A stretch of 64,000 bases of DNA from Amborella trichopoda. Lineage: Eukaryota; Streptophyta; Magnoliopsida; Amborellales; Amborellaceae. Within the stretch, counting starts at the first letter, position 1, and every line of letters starts with the position of its first letter. Under the pieces are notes generated by a model, which was given only the letters and a program-made list of their open reading frames with translations, was not told where the DNA came from and searched no databases. A program made the translations under genes and the position numbers. The stretch covers positions 3,579,747-3,643,746 of the forward strand of contig NW_006500346.1 in the NCBI RefSeq assembly GCF_000471905.2. The letters run 5' to 3'. Positions 23,929 to 35,123 of the stretch are shown here, in pieces.

Positions 23929-26900
23929 TAAATCATAATCCTATATTGTATCATCTGAGGGGGATCCTTGAAAATGGCTGGTATAGGAATGGCTCAAGGA
24001 GGCGATAGGGATGGAGATGATGATGATGGTTGGGATAGGAAGAATGTGGGGATCTAACTGTCCCTATATCTTCTGCTGAAGTAGGAAGGTATCCTTGAGA
24101 CTCTTAAGAGATCTTCTATGATGATGGTTGGTTCCTTTACATCACCATCTAATGATCCTTTTGGTCTTGGAAACTGGACTAAGAAGGCTTGGAACCTGTC
24201 ATGCGAACCGGTGGTCAGAAAGGTGGAGGATAATCATTGTGTTTTCATCTTAGCCTCATTTGATGGTGTTAGGAAATCGGTGCATATTCTGATGCGATGA
24301 GTGAGGTAAGATCCATCATAATTTGGAGTCTTATGCTTCATTCTTCTTTGATTCAAAAAGAACTTTGTTGGATTAGATTTTATGGTATCCCATTGCATGA
24401 TTGGAATTTTAGTGTGTTTCATAAACTTAGGAATATGTGTGGGGAGTTTGTTAGTGTGGATTGGGTGGTACTGAATAGTGGTGACATGTCTTATGATCAG
24501 GTGAGGATTAAAAAGAATTCATTTTCACCAAACCCAAATTGTATAAGATTATCTGCTCAAGGTGATGATTTCTCGATTCGAGTACAGATGTAGGGTCTGA
24601 AGTGTGCCATTAGACCTGTTGAGAAGTTGTGAGAAGTGGTTGGGAATGAGCAACGGGATGCGAGTGGTGTTGATCTTGAGTGATAGATAGTTAGGAATAA
24701 AGGTTTGAAAGATGCTAAAGGAAAGGCGGCTGCGAGAGATGGTCCAGTGTAAAGGTTAAAGACAACAATAGAGGGTGTTTCTCAAAGAAGCAATAGCCGT
24801 ACACTTGGGGTGTGTGCCTATGCTCAACATTATGGAAAGATGCCTTATCCTTTGACTTCAAAATTCAAAATGATATGGATTCCTAAAGAGGGGCAAAAAA
24901 ATACAGTTAACAGTTTTGCAAATTTGAATAAGATTGACAACTTACCTAATCAAGGTCGTAAGGTGGGGATCATTGGTCAAAGTAGAAATCACAGTATTAA
25001 TAATATGGAGATTTGTGGGAAAGGAAAGAATGATAATTATTTGAAAAATTCTAAGATAGATAGCAATCAAATCACATGAGGTGAGGAGATACGAATAGGG
25101 GATTTGATTGTACCTATCAAGACAATCACTATTGGATAAAGTGTTCACCCATTGGCTGTGAAAGGTGGTTTGGATCTTTTCATAGGCCCTACTTTAAAAA
25201 AATGGGGATTGCTATCACGGTGTTAAGGAGCTAGTACCAGTTGCAAGCCTAAAAGGACTTAATGGAGTAGGTAGTGAACAAGAGTTCTTCCTTGAAGATA
25301 TCCTTCCAATCATTTTCTTCTTATTCAGGCTACATAACGACCTTGTCACTGCAATCTCAGCTGCGTGATGGGACAACAAGGATGTTAGGTATTTGCCCTT
25401 TTGCAGAGCTTCTCATAGAAGGGTGGAGAGGGGAATGAGAATTCCAACAGAGGAACAAGGGCTTCCGATTGTGCTAGTTGATGAAGCTGAGGTGGTCGAT
25501 GTTGCGTCTATTCAGGTGTTACCAGTTGCTGAATGATTCACGATCTCTTCAGGGTTTGAGAATAGTGATTCGGAAGTTGAGATTGAGCCTTCGTTTATGA
25601 TGGTCTTGGATTTGGAAGATTATGTTATTGGTGTTGTGGGAAAGAATGTTGGTATACAAGGCGTTGCTGATGGGGTTGGGGAGGTTATAGGTGGTCTAAG
25701 AGAGGGGTTGGGTGCTCCACATGAGAATGTGTTTGCTGCAGCTGATCTTTAGGAAGAGTTGCAAGGGAACATGCTAGAAGAAGGTGATGATCAGAGGGAA
25801 GAAAGTGTTATTGTTGAAGGCGAGGAAGTTAGGGAGAGATCAAGGGTTCTAGTGGCAAGAGATGGTGAGGAGTCAAGGAGATGAAAGTAGGGTTTTTGAA
25901 GACAAACCCGAAGACATTGCGGAGACGTGTAATGATATTTAGATCGGATTCAATGTACCAATCACTCAGGTGCTGTAAGAAATCAAAGAAAGAGTTAAGG
26001 TGTGTAAGAGGAATAGGAAGCATGTACCTTCTTCTGCTAGGACTGGCTCTAACAAAGATTTGGGTGATGGACTGGTTAGTGTTGGTTGTGTGCAGGCAAA
26101 CCCGACTAGATCTTCCTTGCGTTTAGCAGGCAGACGTTTGAATTAGTTTAAGATTTATGTCAATATTGGTTTAGACAAAGGTATCTTTATTGGCTATGAG
26201 AGAGGTAAAGTCATAATGGCTATTGAAGATTCAGTACCTCTTCATCCAGCTCGGATGATGCCCCTGCCTTGGCCAGGAATGGCTCTTCCTCTCGTTTTAA
26301 TGAATGTTATTAGTTAGCATGCTCGTGGGCTGGGAGAAGCGACGCGGAAGCGTGAAGTTTTATGAATGGTCAGGTCTTTAAAGCCTGAAGTTTTGTTGTT
26401 GCAGGAAACAAAGTTGCCAAGCTCAACAATTAAACCAGTTAGAGAGGTCTGGGGTTTATGGTCGATGGCCTTTGTAGGTGTTGACTCAATAGGGGCGTAT
26501 GGTGGTCTGTGGTCTTTATGGGACCCTATTTGTTTTAACCTTATTGATTCTTCTATGGCTGATAGGTTTTGTGTAGTAGTTCTGGAGGGGGTTTTAGATG
26601 GATGTGTGGTAATGTATGTGGTTCAAACTCTAATGTGCTGAAAGAGAACTTTTTGAATGCTTTATCTAATGTTATTGAAGCTGTTAATTTGCCTTTTTAT
26701 ACTAGGAGAGACTTTAATATGATAAGGTGGCCCGCTAAAATATCATCTCATACTTTCGTTAATCAATCTATGAGAATATTTAATGACTTTATTTTGAAGC
26801 ATCAACTCATTCATTTTTCAATTAATAGGGTGCATTATACCTGGTCAAATAATAGCATTGATAATCTTATTCAAAGTAAGATTGATCGATTCTTGGTTTC

Positions 26901-29700
26901 TAATGAGTGGAAGCAATATTTTCCTTTGGCCCGTGTTGTGTCTTTCACAAAGCTATCTTCAGATCAATGTTTTGTTGTGGTTATATACGGACAATTATTA
27001 GCTTGGACCAAAACCATTCTGATTAGATCTAGTTTGGCTGGAAGAGAGGGACGTGGTTGACTTAATCACACATACATGGCAAAACCCAATTATTATGGGT
27101 CGATATGGTTATCGGGTGCATTAAAAATTGATTAGTATTAACCATAAGTTAATCCAATGGAAAAAAGAAACTAAGTTTCAAATCAGACATAAGCTTGATG
27201 AGATTATGCTTAATTTGGATGTAGTTGAAAATCAAATTCAGAAGGGGGGATTTTATCTAACGATCTTCGTGAGGAGAACACTAGTCTACTCAATTCTTTA
27301 CATCAGACTTTGAGAGTAAAAGATATTTACTGGAGGCAGCGTTCTAGGGTGAAGTGGTTGAGAGAAAGGGGTTTGAATACTAAGTATTTTCATGCCATTG
27401 TAAATTCTAGGAGGAGATAAAATGATATCTCAAGAATCTATTTCGAGGGGGTTATGGAATGGGATAGATTGGCATGAGAAATGAAGTTTGTTAGTCATTT
27501 TCAACAGCTTTTTTCAAAAGACTTGGCTCTTACCCCTACTTTGCATGGGCTGAATTTTACTAGGTTGACATTGAAGGAAGCAAGTTCGTTGGACGGTGGG
27601 CCACTGAAGAAGAGGTTAAGCATGGTGTTTTTTTTTGCTTGGGGATAAAGCCCCAGGACCTGATCGTTTTCCTCTTTAGGTTTTTTCAGAATTTTTGGGG
27701 TTTAGTGAAGAAGAACTTGCTGATGATGGTTATGAGTTTTTATCGAGAGGGGTTTTGAGCAAAACAATAAACTCAAGGTGCTATTGCCCAAAAAAGGTTA
27801 TATCGGATATTCGCCCTCTCGGTTTGTTAACTAGTTTTTATAAGATAATTGTAAAGTTATTGGCACAGAGACTTCAAAGGGTGTTGAATAAAGTCATTAT
27901 GGATCCTCAATTGGCTTTCATTCATGGTGGATAATTACCGATGTGGTCCTTATTGCTCAAGAATGTATTCATCCCATAAGCCTTAGGGGTGAGCCAAGAG
28001 GTTTGTTAAAACTTGATTTGGAGAAGGCCTATGATCGAGTGGACTGAGATGTGCTTTTGGAAATTCTTAGGTGTATGGGGATAAATAGTGTCAGTGGATT
28101 AGTGGTTGTTTATCAAGTACTCACTTCTCTATTGTAGTGGAAGATCGATGGATGGTGAGAGTGCTCCTTAGAAGGATATTTTAAAAGAAAAATATGGTAA
28201 GGACAAGGATAATTTGTGGTTGGGTAGCAATACTAGTCATAAATCTCAATCCATGGTATGGAAATGCATATTTCGAAATAGAAGATTTATGATTAGCTAT
28301 TATAGATGGGTGGTGAGTGATGGATCGCAGGTTCCTTTTTAGCATGGTAAGTGGATAAGAGACACCCTTGAGGTATTCTTTCCCTTTGATTTTTAATACA
28401 TCATCTAATCTCATGGCTAAAGTGAATGAGGTGTTTTGTAGGGAAAAAGGGATTTGGGATGTTAATTACCTTTATAATAGAGTTTTTGATGAGTTTATTA
28501 CGCAGATAGCAGGGCCGTTAAGCATATTGAAAAATGTGAAACTGTTCCAAGGTTTTGAGGATGAGTTGGTATGGGAGGTTGAAAATGATGGGGTGTTCTC
28601 TGTGAAATCTGCCTATAATCGTTTGTTTCATAATAGGATTAGGTGGAATAGGTGCTCTTTGTGCAAAATATGGTCTTGGAATATCCCACAAGAAGGTAAT
28701 GAATTTCTTTGGGTTTTTATTTCAAGGGAAGACTTTGACAGCTGATAAGCTTATGTGAATAGGTAGGATCTTCATAAACATTTGTGTGCTTCGTAAGGAG
28801 AGTGATGACTATGAGGACCATTTATTTTTACATTGTCCTTTTACTTATGATATTTGGTGTTGGTTCTTTAATAAATTAGGTATTGTTGAGTCATTGCATC
28901 AAAGTCATATTCCATTCATTTAGCAAATGTCTGTTGATGGGCTGCCTACGGTGGGGAGTTTGATTTTTCCAAATTGGTAGGGCTGTTGTGCTCTGAGAAA
29001 TTTGGCTAGAAAGAAATAGACGAGTTTTTGAGAGGGTGGTATTGGAGGGTGATACGGTTAAAAAGAGAATACAACATGCTTTACGGAGTTAGTTCTCGAT
29101 TACTAAGGAAGGTTACGGGGTGTCTAAGGTTGATATGGAAGTGAATGTTAGTAACCTTGTGATGCAAAGGGTGGTGAAGGTGAGACATAAAGGGCGATGG
29201 ATAGATCCAAGATGGACACTATTGAGATGAATTGTGATGGATGGTCGTTTGGTAACCAGGGTCCAGCCGGTGTGAGGGGAGTAGTAAGAAATCATCTTGA
29301 TAAGTGTATTTTTTGCTTTGCAAGTCCATGTGGAATTAGAACGGCCAATGAAGCAGAGTTGTTAGCAATATTACAAAGGCTGAAAAAATCATCATTGAGC
29401 GAGGTATCCAAAGCCCCTGTGTGATTGAGTGTGATTATTTGAATATTATCAATTGGTGTACCTATATGTCTAGAGCACCGTAGAAGCTGATTTCGGAGTG
29501 GATAGAGATTTTAGATATGACTCGAAACATGAATGTTACTTTCAACCATGTCTACAGAGAAGGTAATGATGTAGCGGATTCTTTGGCTAAGAAAATAGTT
29601 TTTTTTTTTGTAAGCTTTAGTTATTTTAGATGTTGTTATTATCTGATTTCATTGTACCATTCTTGGATTAATAAAATTATTGAATATAGTCAAAAAAATA
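23929..29700 (+). mobile_element. Decayed L1-type LINE with RNase H domain
   Basis: A non-LTR retrotransposon in the plant L1 order. An ORF1 remnant starts at 23974 (DUF4283-like stretch SCEPVVRKVEDNHCVFILAS, then WIRFYGIPLHDWN). The AP endonuclease follows at about 26300-27000 (ARGLGEATRKREVL, LLLQETKLPSS, YTWSNN, KIDRFLVSNEW). The reverse transcriptase is at about 27480-28150 (DKAPGPDRFP, LGLLTSFYKIIVKLLAQRL, motif A DLEKAYDRVD followed by a stop in place of Trp). Then come a connection segment (GVFSVKSAYNRLF), a zinc-finger-like DHLFLHCPF and an RNase H domain at 29195-29600 (MNCDGWSFGN, NEAELLAIL, YREGNDVADSLAKK). Many stops and frameshifts, plus a deletion of the catalytic YADD region, make it inert. 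It ends in CAAAAAAA. Confidence 0.92.
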
Positions 29701-30439
29701 TATAGAGAAAATTATCTTGTATATGTTCACCACCACTGAAGTGAGTTCATGCACTAATAAGAACTCACTCTATTTAATATTCTTTCGAATTTATTTTCTC
29801 TAAGGGTTAAATAATAATAGAAAAGAGAAATTAATAATTTTGAGATATACAGGTTACAAACCCTCAATTGAAATGAGGAGCGGGCTCCTCAACTCAGCCC
29901 GGCCCGAGTAAAAACAAGAAGGGCTTGGTCCACATACTACGGCCTAAAAGTCGAACTAACACTGGTGCTTGCGGCCGAAAGGCCGAACTATAGCTGGTGC
30001 TTGCCCAATATGGCAAGACTCTCTTTTTTTTTCTTCTTTATTCTTTATTTATTTCTTATTTATTGTTGGTCGGACTTGGTCCTAACAAGGCTAGGTTTGG
30101 CTTAAGTCTGCTTATGAGGACAAGGGGGAGTCATAGGTTGCTCGGCCCAAGCCCATGTTGCCACTATAGAGGGAGGTAAATTCGTAGAGTTGTTTAGAAA
30201 ATCCTTGGAAGGAGCCAAATAAGTAGAGGCAATACGGATGAGATTGTATCAAGATATTGGAGGGGAGAGAATAATAACGAGAGAATCATAAAATGGTCAA
30301 GAAATAATTAATTTGTGGACTAAACAAAATAATTACAAGGAGGAGAAGAGACTCTTTCTGTACTCTTCACCCAAAAAGAGGACTCAAATGGATTCATTCA
30401 ACTTAAAACAACGCATAAAAACCGGACCAAAAAATGATA

Positions 30440-30471
<32 letters not shown>

Positions 30472-30512
30472 ACAATCACATGCCTTGATGTTGCAGACGC
30501 CGAATATATGAT
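29701..30512 (+). repeat. Tandem-duplicated unit, copy 1, right part
   Basis: Starts TATAGAGAAAATTATC and matches 30866-31789 of copy 2 in order: GTGCACTAATAAGAACT-type text, AGGCTAGG/GGGCTTGGTCCACAT blocks, a GA microsatellite and CCGAATATATGAT. No coding function is seen. Confidence 0.75.
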
Positions 30513-31789
30513 CCTTCCCCCTGATCGGGTTTTTTGAATCTAACTAGATAAAATAATTCAAATCAGAATTGACTCTCAATTCTGACACAGAGAAAATCGA
30601 GAGTTAATTCTTTATGCAAAAAAATATTTACAAATTTAAAATTATAAATAATTCATGTAAAATAATTATATTTTCCATCTCCACCTACCTACCCAACACA
30701 ACAAATCCCAACCTCATGCTCCCCATGCTGCTCCCTCCATCCCTAGCAACATCCTCAATAAACCCTAGGATACAACAATAAAAATACAAATATCCCAACT
30801 ACATAGATACACAAATTTACATATTTAAATATTAAAATATCAAAATCGATTTGGTGCATGAATGTTATAGAGAAAATTATCCTATATGTCCATCACCACT
30901 AAAGTGAGTTTGTGCACTAATAAGAACTTGTACTATTTAATATTCTGTCGTATTTATTTTCTAAAAGGAGAAATAATAATGTAAACAAAAAATTTAGAAT
31001 TTTGAGAAATACAAGTAATTACAAACCCTCAATTGAAAGGAGGAAGAAGAGCGGGCTCCTCGGATCGGCTCGGCCCTTAAAAAAAAGAAGGGCATGGACC
31101 ACATCTTGTGGCCTAAGGGCCGAACTAGGGCTGGTGCTTTCCATATTTGGCCTGGCTCTCTTTTTTTTCTCGTTTATTACGTTTATTTGGCTCGGCTCGG
31201 TCCGGCTGTACAAAAAAGGCTTGGGCCACATATTATGGCCTAAGGGTTGAATTGGGGCAAGTGCTTGTCCTGTTTGACCCGACTCTCATTTTTTTCTTGT
31301 TTATTCTATTTATTTCTTCATTTGTTGGCCAGGCCTGGTCCTAACAGGACTAGAAGTAGCTTAGGTCTCGCTTATGTGGACAAGGGCCTGGCCTAGATCT
31401 ATGGGTTGCTCGACTGAGGCCCCATAGCTCTAGGCCATGCTCGTGTTGCCACCATAAAGGGAGAGAAAATCATAGAGTTGTTTAGAAAAACCTTGGAATG
31501 AGTAAAATAAGTGGAGAGCAGTAGGGATGAGATCGTAACAAGATATTGTAGGAGCGGAGAGAATAATAAGGAAAGAACCATAAATTCTCAATAAGTCCTT
31601 AATTTATGGACTAAACAAAATCATTACAGAGAGGGTGAGAGACTCATTCCGTATTCTTCACCCAAAAGGAGGACTCAATGAACTCACTCAACTTAAAACA
31701 ACATACTGAAAAATGGTAAAAAAAAATAGAGAGAGAGAGAGAGAGAGAATAATCACATGCGTTGATCTTGTAGACACCGAATATATGAT
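30513..31789 (+). repeat. Tandem-duplicated unit, copy 2 (uninterrupted, about 1277 bp)
   Basis: Directly adjoins copy 1 and carries the same landmarks from CCTTCCCCCTGAT to CCGAATATATGAT. The L1 insertion point is empty here (GATTTGGTG at 30848-30856, then nine bases, then TATAGAGAAAA). A roughly 140-bp GGCCTAAGGGCC-type segment is itself duplicated near 31070-31330. Confidence 0.75.
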
Positions 31790-31823
31790 TTGAAACTTTG
31801 TACAACTAAAATCTCTTTTTCCT

Positions 31824-32754
31824 TTACATAACAAGCTCATCCACCCAATCTAGATCCAGAAAACTCATGTTTTCGAGCGATTTCTCGCTTTCCTCCGCTA
31901 TTGGATTCTGCTCAAATGAGGCACAGGTAAAGTTGCAGAGAGAGGAGGTGAAGAAGAGGAAATTAAGCTCTATGGAAAACTAAACCACCCATAACCATTT
32001 TGCCCAGAGAATTCCATGACTTCAAGAGACTTGCGAAGTTCTGCAATCATCTTAGTCCTCTGAAGATTCAGAGGAATACCCTTTGGTACCGACTTCTAGT
32101 AGAGGGACAAAGGTGAAATCCCGTCGGGGCCTGTCCCTACAGGGGAGAGTTGTGGAGAGTGAGAAGGTGATTGTGGCAGCAATAACAGAGAGAGTTGAAG
32201 TTGGCGACGAAGCTACGGACTTGCATACAAGTTTCACATCATCAGAAAAAGAAACGCTTGAATTGCAAGAGAGACAAGGACATCTTCTAAAGAGAGTGTC
32301 CATTGAAATGGCAGCAACAAATATTACTTGTGTTTGGGGGCAGGACATGGAGATGGGCAGGGGTATGGGCGAAGAAACAGACACGTCGGGTTTAGGAGTG
32401 CCCGTCCTTACAGGGCTGTGTCCGGTAGCGAGTCGGTCGCAACCATCACTCAAAGACACCATGTACGAACCTGCATTCGTCCCCATGCCTGCAATCGCTC
32501 CACTTGCAGAAGTCAGGGCACATAACGCCCGAGTAATGAAAGCGTATCAGGTCCCAGCAACGAGCCTTCTCACTAGGGTGAGGAAAATGGCAGTCAGTCC
32601 TTTCATGACTTCGGCCACGAGCGCACTTCTTCACCTTGAAATCAAACATACGGAATGCATCAGAAGCATACGGATCCATGAAATCCTCGTCATCATAGTA
32701 AGATGGAATGAAAAAATGTGAATTGCATTCATGGAGTACTCTCATCTCTCCCAT
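31824..32754 (-). pseudogene. CCCH tandem zinc-finger (RR-TZF) protein, dead copy
   Basis: Reading the minus strand from 32754, the translation begins MGEMRVLHECNSHF and gives the plant arginine-rich TZF region: DAFRMFDFKVKKCARGRSHE, FPHPSEKARCWD, FHYSGVMCPDF, GDECRFVHGVFE. At the next codon, a Cys of the following finger is replaced by TGA (32442-32444). The frame then continues as RPTRYRTQPCKDG, with a TAA replacing another residue, and RRVCFFAHTP. Downstream, after frame changes, remnants such as SSPTSTL and the C-terminus LDWVDELVM followed by TAA (31824-31826) remain. Living family members are RNA-binding proteins of about 350-400 residues with stress and hormone roles. This copy spans about 310 codons, has at least two in-frame stops and frame shifts, and cannot make the protein. 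A retrocopy or a decayed intronless duplicate are both possible. Confidence 0.88.
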
Positions 32755-32929
32755 CTCTCATCTTGTGTTGGGGCTAAGGTTTAAGGTGTAGTAAAAGATA
32801 CTCTATTTTTCTCAACTTGGTAATCAAGGGGGTTCACTTATGTTTGAGTTTTATGATTGAAAAGAGGTTCATGTTCCATTGGTTTGGCTTGGTCTAAACT
32901 TTCTTTCTCGCACCATCGGAAGGTGGTGA

Positions 32930-33235
32930 CTCGGTGTGAGGGGTAAGAAGCCCGGTTGAGGTAATCTCCGGCACCCTCTTTTGTTTCATTCATATTTATT
33001 TATTGTGTCTCTTATTCTCTAGCATAGGTTGTGTCTTTTCTTTGTTATTGAAAGAAAGGTTTTGAATAGCTTTAAGTTCTTGAGATCCTAGTTGTATTCT
33101 TTTCTTTATTTTATTTGAAATTGTTTTATTGTAAAAAAGCTACTTGTAAGTGATCTAAGCTGCAAAGAAAAAGAATAAATAATACATATATATACTTTGG
33201 CTAGATCACACAAGTCCTTCTTTCAAAAACTATTT
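32930..33235 (+). repeat. Terminal segment of an LTR-like repeat, copy 2
   Basis: AGCCCGGTTGAGGTAATCTC, the GTAAGTGAT(C/A)T block, TATATATACTTTG and AAGTCCTTCTTTCAAA follow the same order as in copy 1 at 23105-23395. Divergence is substantial. No complete LTR was delimited. Confidence 0.45.
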
Positions 33236-33239
33236 CTGC

Positions 33240-33655
33240 CTTTGGGCGGACGACTACCTTAGTCCACTCCCCAAATTTGGGGGGCCTTGGGGACATTGAT
33301 TTTTCAAAGCATTACAAACATGTCCTCTTGGCATGGGGTGATGAAAACTAAAAAAGGACCTTGAAAATGAATTTCTTGGACTTGTTAAGTGCATGCCATC
33401 TATTTCATGGGTTTCTATATCTAGTTTTTTAATAAATCAAAATTAATTTTTATTTTCTTTTAAATAAATGATGATGCGGCAAACTGCAAAATTTGGGCAA
33501 ATGACTACATTACTCCACTCTCCCATTTTTTACGGTTGATTTCATGGGCTGCTTCATCCAGTCCTTTAAGACATTGAAATTAATTTTTTTATTTTCCTTT
33601 TAAATTATTTATCTAATGATGAAGAGGCAACCTGCAAAATTTGGAATAACACAAA
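33240..33655. other. Intergenic, short dispersed repeats only
   Basis: Two related stretches near 33245 and 33490 share GGGC(G/A)(G/A)A(C/T)GACTAC followed by TCCACTC. No gene is recognised. Confidence 0.4.
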
Positions 33656-33659
33656 TGGA

Positions 33660-33880
33660 TTGTATACAATGAGACCATTTACGTTTGGTACAGAGATGTC
33701 ACAATTATTTATAACCATTTGATGTGAAATCTGATATTTTGGATATATCGCAAATTTTGTGAAAATTTCTTTTGAACTTTGAGTATGATCAATGAAATAA
33801 ATGCAGCTACCCAATTTCACATCCAATGGTCAAGATTAATTGTGACCTCCTTATACCAAAGGTAAATGAATTCATTATAT
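33660..33880. repeat. Family C MITE
   Basis: The left arm ATGAGACCATTTACGTTTGG and the reversed right arm ATGAATTCATTTACCTTTGG continue into GGTCACAATT and GATGTGAAA in both. It is the best-preserved family C copy in the window. Confidence 0.7.
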
Positions 33881-33884
33881 ACTT

Positions 33885-35120
33885 TCCCTGAATAGGAACA
33901 AATTCCCCTCGAATCTTGATCAAAACTATTTTTCTCCTAAAATGAAGAAGCTGTATACACTATATTTTCTCTCACATAAAAAAGAAAAAGACATTTTTGT
34001 GATTTTTTTAAATTTATTTCATCATCTTCGTGGCCCATACCAAAAAGGATATGTGTGCTACATTTTGACAAAACAGACTCAAGGGGCGCTGGATATTATT
34101 CCGATCCACTTTGTATAGACTAAGGGACGTATGTTATCGGAGGTTTTTTGTAGAACTTGGATCCCCCCTGGCCAAAAGTTTCACCAAAACAATCACGCCC
34201 TTAATATTTTCCCAAAACCAGAGTTCAACTGAGTAACTTAGACTTGCCATGTATCCTTGAGTTGGGTGTCCAACTTGGAAATTATAATTTTTTTTTAGAA
34301 AAAGAAATCAATTTGGAACATGTTTTTTTTATATGCAAAGATTAGAGAGAATTTTGGCCATGAATATTTATTTTTACATTTTTACATCTTTTTTAGACTA
34401 TTTCGAAAATACCCCTAGTTACAAATTGATTTTTTAAATTCTACTTTCTTTTTTTTTTACTGCTTTTTAACCTCATGTAGATGTATTTTAGAATTCACAT
34501 TATTTGGCTTGATAGTACTCAGCTTGACTTGGGCCGAGTACTCGGCTAGGTCCTGAGCCACTTACATGGCCCAAGTCGTGCAATCGAACACTACCTACAA
34601 AGACTTTGAGTTGTAATTGCACCAACTTGAGATGAAGACATTGCAATGCAGTCGCTAATGCGCCTCATCAAGACAACCAAAATAGTTGGAATGAGAACAA
34701 CTTCTCCTTTTATCTTATTGCCAAAAGATTGTTTACTCCCAGATGAGTATATTGTCTATTTACTCGTTTCGATAAAACTTATTCTAGGAATATCTTTTTG
34801 ACCTCAAATTTTTGGGAATAAGATCTCTAGAATCCAGCAATTAACCTCAAAGAAAAAAAAAATCCCACTCACTTCATGCCTGAAAAAAATCATTCCAACT
34901 GGAACCGTCTAATTTTTATAAAGGGAATGATCTAGATGTTTGTGAAATCAAAATATAAAGTTTTTTCTTTGAAAATAATCATTTATTTAAAGGATCCCAA
35001 AATTTCAAATAACCAAAATAAAAAATAAAAAATCTCAAGTTAGTGTTTGGCCGAAGGGAGCAGTAATGCACTCATCCTAGATCACTTGGATCATTTGAGT
35101 TGGAAAAACTTGAAGAGAAA
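33885..35120. other. Intergenic, no gene recognised
   Basis: AT-rich DNA with poly-T runs. Apart from a palindromic CGAGTACTCGG near 34538 I see no feature to support. Confidence 0.4.
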
Positions 35121-35123
35121 CTA

